Origin: CBDFLD01 sp965249005
GTDB taxonomy: Bacteria; Acidobacteriota; UBA6911
DNA length: 64,000 nt
Reading direction: 5' to 3'
Assembly (NCBI GenBank): GCA_965249005.1
Contig: CBDFLD010000023.1
Location: 62,001 to 126,000 of the forward strand
Part shown: positions 46,975 to 56,151 of the stretch, piece after piece
How the letters are laid out: each line of letters opens with the position of its first letter
Position numbering within the stretch: position 1 is the first letter of the stretch
The notes under the pieces: generated by a model
Told to the model about the DNA's origin: nothing
Databases searched by the model: none
Seen by the model: the letters and a program-made list of their open reading frames with translations, nothing else
Made by a program: the position numbers and the translations under genes

Positions 46975-47724
46975 TTACTGAGGAACAACCGGGGTTTTCG
47001 AGACCCGCCTTTTCATGAGAAGGGAAACCAATGAGGAAGGTGCCTTGCCACGATATTGATCATTCAGCGCGAAGGGGGAAACCCCACAAAGGTATTGCAG
47101 CAGCAACCAACCATTCGATAGTTGAGTTCTTACAATCCCTCGTGCCAGAAATCGGCGCGCCGACGTAACCGCGTAACCGGGAAGAACCACAATCTTCGTC
47201 CGCTGCCGGGACAATCGAAAGAATTGAACATCTTCAAAGAGGGGCCAGTCTGGAAACCCACCCATCTGTTGAAAAAACGACTTTCGAACCACGAGGCACT
47301 GGTCGCCGAAACTCGTAAAGACCGAATCGAACCGTGTCCAACGTTCGTAGAATCTCAATAGACGGTGATCATGGTCGAATCGAAGTCGGAACTTCGCGAT
47401 TTGGGTGCCAGGGTCGGCGAAACACTGCGCGATGACCGATGGGAGAATGCCAGCCAGATGAGTATCGGCATGGAGGAACAGAAGAATGTCCCCTCTGGCG
47501 TGCGCCGAACCGAGATTGCATTGGATGCCCCGGCCCTGATCGGACTGCAGGACAGACACTCCCGTGGCCATCGCGATTTGCCGCGTGCCGTCGGAGCTAC
47601 CCCCGTCGACGACGATAATATCAGCCCCGGGGAACTGGTGCTGGGCCAAGGTAAGAGAATGATGAATACAATCTGCTTCATTGAGGGTTGGGATGATGAT
47701 GGACAGACGTGGGTTATCGCTCAT
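46975..47724 (-). CDS. Family 2 glycosyltransferase, TIGR04283 type
   Basis: 249 residues. GT-A fold: LSIIIPTLNEADCI, DIIVVDGGSSDGT, GRGIQCNLGSAHARGDILLFLHADT (the DxD region is HAD), GDQCLVVRKSFFQQMGGFPDWPLFEDVQFFRLSR. This pattern is that of the TIGR04283 group, often called arsenosugar biosynthesis glycosyltransferase, although no arsenic genes are nearby here. The start is uncertain: 47724 gives the usual N-terminus, while an ATG at 47796 overlaps the upstream stop (TGATG) and adds 24 residues. It is coupled to the membrane protein gene just upstream, so a role in glycan or lipid-linked sugar assembly is as likely as arsenosugar synthesis. Confidence 0.85.
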   Translation of the reverse strand: MSDNPRLSIIIPTLNEADCIHHSLTLAQHQFPGADIIVVDGGSSDGTRQIAMATGVSVLQSDQGRGIQCNLGSAHARGDILLFLHADTHLAGILPSVIAQCFADPGTQIAKFRLRFDHDHRLLRFYERWTRFDSVFTSFGDQCLVVRKSFFQQMGGFPDWPLFEDVQFFRLSRQRTKIVVLPGYAVTSARRFLARGIVRTQLSNGWLLLQYLCGVSPFALNDQYRGKAPSSLVSLLMKRRVSKTPVVPQ

Positions 47725-47795
47725 ACCCTGGCGGTGATGGCGCGAGAGCTCGGGGCTGCCGCTCTTAGGAGAACACTCGAGCCTGGCCTTCAGCA

Positions 47796-48836
47796 TCAAT
47801 CTTCGTCAGATAAACCCGACTGAAGTGCCTCCGTTCTTCCGTTGATTATCTCACGCAGACTTATTAGTGCGGAAGGAAGTATCAACACCAGGATCATTGT
47901 TTCCGCCCGCACTTCTCTGAAGTTGGCAAGAGAAAAATGGATGCACAACATTCCTAAGGCAAAAACTAGGGACGTCCTGATGAAGGCGTCTTTTTTGTCC
48001 CAATTGAATAGGGACAGGATCAGCGGTAACGCAAACATGAGCATGGGCGGGTACGCGATGTTCAGCGATACCATATGACGGAGGTTCTTGGTTACTTGCG
48101 TCAGAGCATTGAGCCAGGGGTTGATGGCCAGGACACCGACAGTGTCAGGGACGCTTCCGATGAGACTGTATTTTAGTAGCTCATAGAAGGCAATTCCGGA
48201 AACTAGAAAGAGCATGCCTTTCACTATCACAGCTTTCTTTGCTTGCTGGGTGAAGAAGTTGTAGATCAAGTAGAGAACGGGCAAAATGATGACATCGAAT
48301 TTGAACGGGATGGATGCCATCATCACCAGGAAGAACAAAACATCGGATTTGCTTCGAATCAAGTAGAGTAGAACGATCCATTGAAACAGCGAGATCCTGT
48401 CCCACGGGTGAAAATGATGGTGAAAATACGTCAAAATGAATACGTTGCCAACAAACAGAATTCCAATCAAGCAATAGCCGTAAGGGACCCATTTCCGAAG
48501 ATAGAGAAACAATGCCAGGAAGGAAAGAAACAGGAAGGTAGAATCCAACCAGACATACCAGGTGCCAACCGAGACCCCGGTCCAGCGGTGTAGAAGGGCA
48601 ACTGCATAGATCGAGCCAACCCTCGTGTTTACGCCGCGCGCGCCGTAATCATCCCATGTCTTGCCCTCTGGCAACTTGTTGGTATAGATGGCATCATGCA
48701 GAAAATTCCGCTTTGCCTCGTGGCGCTCGTGGTAGATCGTTTCCTTCCCGACCAGCTGCAAAGTGATCGTCAAGACCGCGCATAGGACAACAAGAAGGCT
48801 GGCCCTGCGCATGCTATCGTCTCGGTGCAATGCCAT
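47796..48836 (-). CDS. Multi-pass membrane protein of unknown function
   Basis: 346 residues with about nine hydrophobic segments. No family is recognised with confidence. The short first loop after helix 1 contains HERHEAKRNFLHDAIYTNKLPEGKTWDDYGARGVNTRVG, a large soluble stretch with acidic and basic residues resembling the first periplasmic loop of GT-C glycosyltransferases (DolP-mannose type) or O-antigen polymerase-like proteins. The base composition is visibly lower in G+C than its neighbours. It is followed with a one-base overlap by the TIGR04283 glycosyltransferase, and lies opposite the acyltransferase at 49313, which supports a surface-glycan role. Confidence 0.7.
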   Translation of the reverse strand: MALHRDDSMRRASLLVVLCAVLTITLQLVGKETIYHERHEAKRNFLHDAIYTNKLPEGKTWDDYGARGVNTRVGSIYAVALLHRWTGVSVGTWYVWLDSTFLFLSFLALFLYLRKWVPYGYCLIGILFVGNVFILTYFHHHFHPWDRISLFQWIVLLYLIRSKSDVLFFLVMMASIPFKFDVIILPVLYLIYNFFTQQAKKAVIVKGMLFLVSGIAFYELLKYSLIGSVPDTVGVLAINPWLNALTQVTKNLRHMVSLNIAYPPMLMFALPLILSLFNWDKKDAFIRTSLVFALGMLCIHFSLANFREVRAETMILVLILPSALISLREIINGRTEALQSGLSDED

Positions 48837-49312
48837 TTGGAATAGCCCTTAAGAGAAACCCCGACGCGGCGCCGACAACGAGGGCCGACGGTAGACTCTT
48901 GGGAGATCCTGTGGAGGAAGCATTTTGAAGCCTCGTGCGGCCGTGTAGGTTTTACTGCTCCGGGGTAGGCGCCGTCGTTGCGGTCCAACCCGCTGACCCA
49001 CCGCTCAGGTGAAGGTATGTTAGCCCAAAGGAGGCCAGGGAAGCCACGAAAAGAAATCCGGCCCTGCTGCATCACCCGAGGGACTTCAGCGCTGGCCCGT
49101 TAAGCTCCGTGAGTGCTTGTCGTTATCCGGGAACCCGAATAGCATGAAAAGGCTGACGTACAAACGCGCTGGTGCCGAAAAGCGCGTTGAGGAGCACCGA
49201 GACGGCGTGTGACGCTTCGGGCAGCCGCGAGCACGCAGATCGGGCGGTACTGGAGACCGGTTTGGGGCCCGGATGTTCCACTTGACTGAAAATACAACGA
49301 TCGGTAGTGGTT
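48837..49312. other. Intergenic region between divergent glycan-type genes
   Basis: About 475 bases between the minus-strand membrane protein and the plus-strand acyltransferase, presumably with both promoters. Short translatable stretches are present on both strands but none has coding character, a good ribosome binding site and a start together. I see no repeat or hairpin worth naming. Confidence 0.5.
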
Positions 49313-49993
49313 ATGAGCCCGAAAAGCGACCAAAATAATGATGTCATCATCTTCGGAGCGGGCGAAAATGCGCAGCTTGCTCTTTACTATTTCGAAAACG
49401 ACAGCGACAAGCACGTTCGCGGTTTTGTTGTGGATGACGAATTCAAGAGCAGCGACTCTTTCTGCGATTTGCCTCTGGTAGCAATGAGTGAGGTCGAAAG
49501 CAAGTTCCCTGCGACTCGGCACGGAGCGTTTGTTGCCGTGGGCTATACTCGCATGAATGAGCTGCGGCAAACGAGCTACGAGAAGCTGAAAGTAAAGGGA
49601 TATGACATGGCTTCCTACATCAGTTCTCGTTGTAACAATTTTGCCATGGAGATCGGCGAGAATGCGTTCATCCTCGAGGACAATACCATCCAACCGTTTG
49701 TGAGAGTGAGGCACAATGTCGTGCTATGGAGTGGCAATCACATAGGCCACCATTCTCAGATCGGCGCCCATTGCTTTATCACGTCCCACGTGGTCGTTTC
49801 TGGTGGTGTCACGATAGGGGAAAACTGCTTCTTCGGAGTGAACGCAACGGTTCGAGACCACATTGAAATCGGTGATCGCACAATGGTGGGAGCCGGTGCG
49901 ATCGTAACGAAATCCTCGGCAGAGGACACCGTCTGGCGCGCAGCAAAGTCCGAGATAAAGGGCTTCACGTCGGACCAGCTCAAGCGGATTTGA
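49313..49993 (+). CDS. NeuD-like sugar O-acyltransferase (left-handed beta-helix)
   Basis: 226 residues. An N-terminal Rossmann-like PglD/NeuD domain (DVIIFGAGENAQLALYYFEND, GFVVDDE, AFVAVGYTRMNELR) is followed by hexapeptide repeats (IGENAFILEDNTIQPFVRV, LWSGNHIGHHSQIGAHCFITSHVVVSGGVTIGENCFFGVNATVRDHIEIGDRTMVGAGAIVTK). The likely catalytic His is in NHIGHH. It should transfer an acetyl or other acyl group to an amino- or deoxy-sugar nucleotide. ATG at 49313 chosen; a GTG lies two codons upstream. Lower G+C than the surrounding genes, as for the membrane protein opposite, so the group may be horizontally acquired. Confidence 0.88.
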   Translation: MSPKSDQNNDVIIFGAGENAQLALYYFENDSDKHVRGFVVDDEFKSSDSFCDLPLVAMSEVESKFPATRHGAFVAVGYTRMNELRQTSYEKLKVKGYDMASYISSRCNNFAMEIGENAFILEDNTIQPFVRVRHNVVLWSGNHIGHHSQIGAHCFITSHVVVSGGVTIGENCFFGVNATVRDHIEIGDRTMVGAGAIVTKSSAEDTVWRAAKSEIKGFTSDQLKRI

Positions 49994-50049
49994 CGCGAAC
50001 GAGGTAGAAGCCGTTGCAATTGACGGTACGCAACAGCCAGCGCCCATCA

Positions 50050-52530
50050 TCAGCGTATTTCATATTCTACGAAATAGAAGCCGTCGCCCGGAAACGCGGG
50101 CTGCCACTGCGCGACGTCGAGAACCCCAAATCCAAAATCAGGTAGAGAGTACTGTTTCCGGGCGAACTCGCTTCCACTCGGTGTCGTTGCCCTCACGTTG
50201 AGAGTACGGCCTCGCTGCTTCTGGTGGGAGATCGAAGATACCCGTATCTTCAGCGTGTCGGATGGACCGATGACGAAATCACCGTCCTGACCACTGGCGT
50301 GATGTTTGCTCATCACGATTCCAGCTCCGGTCCAGCCGAGCTTTCGGCGATTGTAGATGTCGACGACTCCCTTGTGGTAGTGACCCATGGCAAAGCCATC
50401 GGACATGGTGCAGATGACAAATCCATCGCCGTCGTAGTTACGAACGGCAGCACCGTAGAGTTGGATGAGCAACGCCTGATAGGCCTGAGAAAGTAGATAT
50501 TCCGAATCCTTTAGCACGTTCAGAGGGCGCCCGATGGCATTTTTCTCCAGCACCGAGCAGTAACGGTTGGTGTTGTTGACCCATACGCCGTACCAGAGAT
50601 GCTCCCGATAATGCGACCAGTTCGGCATGGCCTCCGAACCGAGCTCGTTGACAACCACCGGGAGTGTGCGCCTCGATGGGTCGCAAATGAAAGGGAGCGT
50701 CCAGATTGAAGAAATCGGATGATACCAGCCCTGGTACATGTGCAGCGTGGCATAGACGTTGTGAGAGTCCCGAGAAGTACTTTCGGGAAGAAAAGGTACT
50801 AGCTCTTTCGAATGTGCATCCCACTGGACCCAGTTCGAGTCCGGGTTGATCAACCGGGTCGGATCAGTTGCAAGTACCGTCTGTTCATAGGCGCGGCGTA
50901 TCCGCTGATAACGGCTCAAGAGGCTCCGGCGTTCGGGACCCGGCTGTTGATCTTTCTTGGGCCTGAGGGCAAACCCAACCTCGTTCATGCCCTCATATCC
51001 GATGATGCTTGGATGATTCCGGACTGCACGAATGGAAGCCGGGAGTTGTTCTTGCAGCTCTTTTTCCTTGTCGTTTTCGAGGAAACTCGCCCCGGCTCCC
51101 CAGAAGCGAGTCGGCCATATCAGGGCAATCCCAAGCTGATCTGCAATCTCGGCGATGCGGCGATAGTTCGTCGCATCGGTTCTGGCCGCATAGGAGGGCA
51201 ATCCGCTGGCGATCTCCCCTTCCGTTGTGCGCATGCCGAGAGGATGCAACCGGATCGTGTTGGCGTTGGCAAGCTTGGCCGTGAGAATCGCCCGGATAAT
51301 CATTGTATCGGCAGGAGCCACTTCGCTGTGCGTGCTGGCCAACGATCGGGGAGGGTAGGTCAGCATGTCAGAGAAGCCGACCATGAAGAAGCGCCTGTTG
51401 TTGAGAGTGATCCGGTTCCCCTTTACCGCAACACTTCGAATGCCGGTGACGACCACCGTGTCGTCGACCTCTCTCCCGGTGGAATCCTTCAGTACCAGCG
51501 TGACCTTGTAGAGGTCAGGCTGGTCCGGAGTCCACAATCTGGCGTTCGGAATATTCAGCTCGAGTTGTGCCTCGGTCTGCTGATCTGGAGAAACGGTAAG
51601 GGGCACCGAAGACAGCGCACCTTCTTCCGAGGTAGTGTCGCTCCACGGGCGGAGTATCGCGACCAGGTGGCCCTCGAAAGGCTCTTGCGCGGTGTTCTCG
51701 ATTTGACATCGAACGACCTGTACGGCTTCTCCGCGCTCGTTCTCTCGTACCTCTATGTCCCGTGTATAGGTGAAGGGGGCTACAATTCGCTGCCGGCCGA
51801 CAAAGGCGAGACGTGCGTATCCTCCCGGCCCTACCTGCTCCCCTTGCTTGAACGGTATCTTCAAGGCAATTGTGTTCTCGACCCCGGGCTGCAGGAGTGC
51901 CGTGACATCGACTTCGAATGGTTCATAGCCTTCGTGCCGGGCGGCCAGCTTGCCATTGACCCAGATGCTGCATTGGTCCAAGACTTGCTCCAGCTCGAGC
52001 ACTGCTCGAATGAACGACGGAGGAGTCACCCCGGTTCGGAGCCACAGATCGGCGTCGGTTTCACGTACAAACGGCAGCCGCGCATGGTTCCAGTGACCGT
52101 CGTCGAACTCGGGGGCCGACCAGTATCCCTCGGCAGCGCCTGCGGCATCGATCTGCCACTTCCAGTAGACGAGCGCGAGCCTCCTGCGGACCGTCGTTTC
52201 TGGCATTGGCCGCAGGTGGTTGAGGGTCTCCTCGATCATCTTGTCGCTCACCACCTGGGAATCGAGTTGCGTGCGGTCTTCTTGGATCAACCTTTGGGCA
52301 AGGAGACGGAGGTATTGGATCCTCTGGGGAGTGCTCCATTGCGCTAGATCATCGGCCTCCTTGAAATGACTGCGATCGTCAAAGGCAGAATCGGCGGAGT
52401 GGTAGATGAGCTCGAAGGAACGAGACAGGGCCGGTCCCCGTGTGTCCCGTGCCGGTCCGCAGGCGACAGCGCACCAACTGAGTGTGCCAGCGACGGAGGC
52501 GTACAAGAGAGCGGGCAGCGGCCTTTTCAT
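50050..52530 (-). CDS. GH2-family glycoside hydrolase lipoprotein
   Basis: 826 residues with a lipoprotein signal (lipobox AVAC near residue 24). After an N-terminal helical segment comes the GH2 sugar-binding domain (SIWVNGKLAARHEGYEPFEVDVTALLQPG), an immunoglobulin-like domain (PNARLWTPDQPDLYKVTLVL) and a TIM barrel with the acid/base Glu in GYEGMNEVG and the nucleophile Glu in LPVVVNELGSE. Beta-galactosidase, glucuronidase and mannosidase activities are all found in this family, and I cannot choose. It follows the sodium:solute symporter gene by 122 bases on the same strand, so cleavage outside and uptake of the product is the natural reading. Confidence 0.9.
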   Translation of the reverse strand: MKRPLPALLYASVAGTLSWCAVACGPARDTRGPALSRSFELIYHSADSAFDDRSHFKEADDLAQWSTPQRIQYLRLLAQRLIQEDRTQLDSQVVSDKMIEETLNHLRPMPETTVRRRLALVYWKWQIDAAGAAEGYWSAPEFDDGHWNHARLPFVRETDADLWLRTGVTPPSFIRAVLELEQVLDQCSIWVNGKLAARHEGYEPFEVDVTALLQPGVENTIALKIPFKQGEQVGPGGYARLAFVGRQRIVAPFTYTRDIEVRENERGEAVQVVRCQIENTAQEPFEGHLVAILRPWSDTTSEEGALSSVPLTVSPDQQTEAQLELNIPNARLWTPDQPDLYKVTLVLKDSTGREVDDTVVVTGIRSVAVKGNRITLNNRRFFMVGFSDMLTYPPRSLASTHSEVAPADTMIIRAILTAKLANANTIRLHPLGMRTTEGEIASGLPSYAARTDATNYRRIAEIADQLGIALIWPTRFWGAGASFLENDKEKELQEQLPASIRAVRNHPSIIGYEGMNEVGFALRPKKDQQPGPERRSLLSRYQRIRRAYEQTVLATDPTRLINPDSNWVQWDAHSKELVPFLPESTSRDSHNVYATLHMYQGWYHPISSIWTLPFICDPSRRTLPVVVNELGSEAMPNWSHYREHLWYGVWVNNTNRYCSVLEKNAIGRPLNVLKDSEYLLSQAYQALLIQLYGAAVRNYDGDGFVICTMSDGFAMGHYHKGVVDIYNRRKLGWTGAGIVMSKHHASGQDGDFVIGPSDTLKIRVSSISHQKQRGRTLNVRATTPSGSEFARKQYSLPDFGFGVLDVAQWQPAFPGDGFYFVEYEIR

Positions 52531-52652
52531 CGAAGCTATGGTATCTTACGGGGCGCCGGCAAAGTAGAAAACGTTCTCCAGCGCCGCTGCCCGCGCGCTC
52601 TGGCTACGCGGGTCGGTCTGCGTAAGGTGGATGAGCAATTCGCCCGATCCGT

Positions 52653-54392
52653 TCACCAAAAAAGCACATAGCTCAAGAACAAGCCCGTCGCTACGACGCC
52701 CATGACCAGGAGAGCAGGCTGGAGTTGCCCGGACCGAGAACGTTCGGACGGCTCCAGCTTCTGGAGTGCCACCTGGCTTGCGCGCAACCACCCGTCCTGT
52801 TCCTTGTGCAACAATGCCCCCGGCTGCTCCCAGCCTCGCACCGCAGAAACAAGCAGCATCGCTCCGCCTGTCAGGAGCATGCTGTAGATATAGGCTCCGT
52901 ACTTGTTGACCAGAAAGGCAGGAAGGATCAGCATGCCGTACTGCTCCGCGATCGAAGGGGTGAGCAGCCGTACGATTCCATAGGTGGCGCCGACTGACAG
53001 GCCGACGATCCCACTGATGCGATGGACCCGGGTAAAAGCTCCCATGAGGTAGAGGGTCAAAAGCGGCACCACAAATGCGCTGGTCAAGTCGAGATAGAAA
53101 AGCAGCATACCGCCTTTCAGAAGGGGCGGAACATAGAGAAACGAAAATCCAATGATGAGCGGTGTCAACCACTGTCCGACGCGCCGGTAATGCGTATCCT
53201 CGGCGTTTCTCACCATAATGCGGGCATAAACATCACGGATCAGCAGTGAGGAAAGGGTCGAACCGATGGAATCATAGGTCGAAAAGGCGGCGGCCAGCAC
53301 CCCGGAAACCACGATCGCCCTCAAGATTCCCGTCGTGAGAGTACTGATCAACAACGGATAGATCGAATCCTGCGACTGGTCCGGTAGCAGGGCCTGATCT
53401 GGGTGTAGGGCACGTCCCATGACTCCAATCGAGAGGTTGAAAAAGGTCATTGCCAGCATGACCGCGCCGGCGAGCACCACCGACATCTTGAGATCCCACT
53501 CGCTCTTGGATGCCAGCATTCTCATGGTCTGGGTATGATTGACGATGGAATAGGACAAACCGACGATTATGAGGGACAAGGAATAGAGCCATGCGGGCGT
53601 GGTCTGCTCGATGTTCCCCTCTCTTTCTTTGTATTCTCCGCCCGCGAGCAAACGACCTTGAATTTGCTCGGGGGTTTTGCCTCTGACGTCAGACAGATCG
53701 ATGTCATCGCGACCGACGTGAACCATCCGATCCGCCAACCCGGGTTCGGCTTGTTCGAACCGTCGCTCCATTCCAGCCCAGCCGCCGACCTGTGTCCAGA
53801 TCACAGACCAAAACAACAAGGCGGCGATGGTCATCACGACGAATTGCAGGGCGTCGGTTATCGCCACCGATCGAAGGCCGCCCAAGGCTGTGTAGATTGT
53901 CGCCAGTATGGCAATGGCGGCCACAGCCCACCAGGCGTCGGATCCCCAGCCGCAAACTACGGCAAGCGTCCTGTAAATTGCGACGCTCATGATCGCGAGC
54001 ACGAGGGATCGGAATTGTACCTGGACGAACACGCTGACGATGCGCGCCGACGGTCCAAACCGAGCCTCGAGATACTCGGCGTTGGTGTACATTCCCAGGC
54101 GATACATTGGAATAGCCAGAAAGAATGCCGCCAAGGCCCATCCCCCCACGACACCGACCCAGTTGGTGACCATAAAGCTGACACCCAGGGTGTAAGTGCC
54201 TCCTGAGTCTGCAACCAGATCACTGGCATCAATGGCGGTGGCGTACATCGACAGGCCGACCACCCACCAGGGTAGTGTCCGTCCAGCCAGAAACCACTCG
54301 GTACTCGATCGGATTCCCCTGCTCAAGTACAGGCCGTATGCGATGATCGAACCATTCAGCAGAATGACCAGACACCACTCGCTCAAGCTCAT
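52653..54392 (-). CDS. Sodium:solute symporter
   Basis: 579 residues with about thirteen membrane helices, in the SSS (LeuT-fold) family. The core has FLAGRTLPWWVVGLSMYATAIDASDLVADSGGTY, GLGGLRS-like (ALGGLRSVAITDALQFVVM) and SGVLAAAFSTYDSIGSTLSSLLIRDVYARI, where Ser/Thr residues of the sodium site are present. Substrates range from sugars to amino acids and organic acids; the GH2 gene directly downstream suggests a sugar. The C-terminal extra helix is typical of SGLT-like members. It shares a 349-base upstream region with the divergently read Amt-like gene. Confidence 0.9.
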   Translation of the reverse strand: MSLSEWCLVILLNGSIIAYGLYLSRGIRSSTEWFLAGRTLPWWVVGLSMYATAIDASDLVADSGGTYTLGVSFMVTNWVGVVGGWALAAFFLAIPMYRLGMYTNAEYLEARFGPSARIVSVFVQVQFRSLVLAIMSVAIYRTLAVVCGWGSDAWWAVAAIAILATIYTALGGLRSVAITDALQFVVMTIAALLFWSVIWTQVGGWAGMERRFEQAEPGLADRMVHVGRDDIDLSDVRGKTPEQIQGRLLAGGEYKEREGNIEQTTPAWLYSLSLIIVGLSYSIVNHTQTMRMLASKSEWDLKMSVVLAGAVMLAMTFFNLSIGVMGRALHPDQALLPDQSQDSIYPLLISTLTTGILRAIVVSGVLAAAFSTYDSIGSTLSSLLIRDVYARIMVRNAEDTHYRRVGQWLTPLIIGFSFLYVPPLLKGGMLLFYLDLTSAFVVPLLTLYLMGAFTRVHRISGIVGLSVGATYGIVRLLTPSIAEQYGMLILPAFLVNKYGAYIYSMLLTGGAMLLVSAVRGWEQPGALLHKEQDGWLRASQVALQKLEPSERSRSGQLQPALLVMGVVATGLFLSYVLFW

Positions 54393-54741
54393 CCGGACCC
54401 TCTGGATAAAAATCGTCGGCAGTTCCGGCGTCCTGCCCGTAAATGCCGCGTGGGACTTGTTTGCCGTTGCAATGCGCCAGCTTTTCGCATGAATATCCCT
54501 TTATTCTGCTCGGCAAAAAGGCTATCTTAGGCAATCCAGTTCGGGAATCTTTTGCCCTGATTCAGGTCCGCTGGCCGCGAAAGATGGCTACACCTGGCTT
54601 GAAGCGTCTCTATTCTAGCGCTTTGGGGCCGGGAGGCCAATGGCGGTCGTGGGTGGCGAGGACTCATCTGGACACCGAAGGTCTCAAACGGCAATACACC
54701 GTGCAAGTGCCCGTATTTGCCCTATTCTTCACCGATCGAGC
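54393..54741. other. Intergenic region between divergent symporter and Amt-like genes
   Basis: About 350 bases that must hold both promoters, including the one for the nitrogen cluster. I found no site matching the sigma-54 consensus well, no riboswitch-like structure and no gene. Some in-frame leader codons extend the Amt-like frame back to 54640, but the ATG at 54742 fits the transporter N-terminus. Confidence 0.5.
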
Positions 54742-56151
54742 ATGAACAGCGAACTTGGCTCACTGACGATCATCTTCACGGAATTCTACTACTGGATTTG
54801 TATCGTTCTGATGTTTCTGATCCATGTCGGATTCTGTTTGTACGAGGTCGGTGCGTCCCGCCGCAAGAACATGCTCCACACGCTGATGAAGAATGCCATG
54901 CTCATCCCTCTCATCACGGTAACGTTCTATTTTTTCGGCTGGTGGATCTACTTTGCTTTTCAGAACGGGCCTTGGATCACGGGCGGACTGATTGCGGCGG
55001 ATTGGGCCCTGCCCTGGAACGAGCTGATGGGCACACACATGGGAGGAATGCCGCACAGTGATACGTTGACGGCTGGGGATACGATTTACTGGGCGCGGCT
55101 GAATGGAGTTTTCTGGGCGGCCTTCCTTTTGTTTTCCTGGACCGCAGGCTCCATTATCTCCGGAGCGGTTATCGAACGGATTCGCTCCAGCGCGTTTTGG
55201 GTTTTCGCGGTTCTGGTTGGCTCCATCACTTGGGTCATCGACGCGGCTTGGGGCTGGTCCGCGGACGGTTGGATGGTTCAGTTGCTCGGCTACCACGATG
55301 CCTACGCTTCCGGCGTTATTCATGCCATCAGTGGCGGCTCCGCCTTGGCAATTCTCATCCACCTGGGCCCTCGGATTGGGCGATTCCGAGCCGACGGCGT
55401 ACCACGTAGCTTTTCCCCCCATAACACCTGGCTCGTGGTGATCGGGTTGTTTCTTATCTACACGGGCTTCTGGGGATTCTACGCCGCCTGCAATGTGCCG
55501 ATCTTTGACATCGACGCGGACGAAACAAGAGCTTTTTTCTCGGCGACGACTATTTATTTGACCCCGACGACCCTGAGCGCCATTACTTTCAATTTCATCC
55601 TTTCTCTAGCTGGCGGACTGATAGCCGGATACTTCGTTTCAAGAGGTGATCCCTACTGGACCTTTTCGGGCGGATTGGCAGGTATCATCTCGGCATCAGC
55701 GGGAAACGACCTGTATCATCCTCTGCAAGCACATCTGATTGGCGCAGCCGGCGCCTTTCTCGCTTACAGACTGCACTACTGGGTGGAACGGAAATTCAGA
55801 ATTGACGATGCCGTCGGTGCTGTGGCGGTGCATGGCTATGCGGGACTATTCGGCGTCATTGTCGCCGGGTTTGTGCTGTGGGGGTATCCGAGCTCTCCCA
55901 ATCCCGATTACGCAGCCATAACGCCTTGGGGCCAACTGGCCGGAGGCATCATCATGTTTTTCGTCCTTGGTTTTGTTCCCTGTTTCGTGGTGGCGTATTT
56001 TTTGAAAAAGCTCAATCTTCTGAGGATCCCGGTGGCCATTGAATTGGCCGGAATGGACCATCGAATCTTGAAAGTCGAAAAGAAGGATATGGATGAGATC
56101 TTCGCTGCGGAATTGGAGTTTGCCCATGGGGACAAGACACAAACGAGTTGA
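54742..56151 (+). CDS. Amt-like ammonium or methylammonium transporter, altered twin-His site
   Basis: 469 residues with eleven membrane helices and no signal peptide. The Amt plan is clear (YWICIVLMFLIHVGFCLYEVGASRRKN, SGAVIERIRSSAFWVFAV, IHAISGGSALAILIHLGPRIGRF, VHGYAGLFGVIVAG). Of the two pore histidines of Amt proteins, the second is kept (His364 in AVHGYAG), but the first is replaced: where Amt1 in this window has CHWVWAEDGF this protein has AAWGWSADGW (Ala169). Transport of methylammonium or another cation, or sensing, is possible. Weak ribosome binding site. It overlaps the small one-TM gene by 26 bases and heads the nitrogen cluster; unlike amt at 14360 it has no P-II gene beside it. 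Confidence 0.85.
   Translation: MNSELGSLTIIFTEFYYWICIVLMFLIHVGFCLYEVGASRRKNMLHTLMKNAMLIPLITVTFYFFGWWIYFAFQNGPWITGGLIAADWALPWNELMGTHMGGMPHSDTLTAGDTIYWARLNGVFWAAFLLFSWTAGSIISGAVIERIRSSAFWVFAVLVGSITWVIDAAWGWSADGWMVQLLGYHDAYASGVIHAISGGSALAILIHLGPRIGRFRADGVPRSFSPHNTWLVVIGLFLIYTGFWGFYAACNVPIFDIDADETRAFFSATTIYLTPTTLSAITFNFILSLAGGLIAGYFVSRGDPYWTFSGGLAGIISASAGNDLYHPLQAHLIGAAGAFLAYRLHYWVERKFRIDDAVGAVAVHGYAGLFGVIVAGFVLWGYPSSPNPDYAAITPWGQLAGGIIMFFVLGFVPCFVVAYFLKKLNLLRIPVAIELAGMDHRILKVEKKDMDEIFAAELEFAHGDKTQTS

Noticed and set aside
48770..49075. A 101-residue minus-strand open frame overlapping the start of the membrane protein.
   Set aside because: It is out of frame with the well-supported membrane protein and shows no family or start signal.
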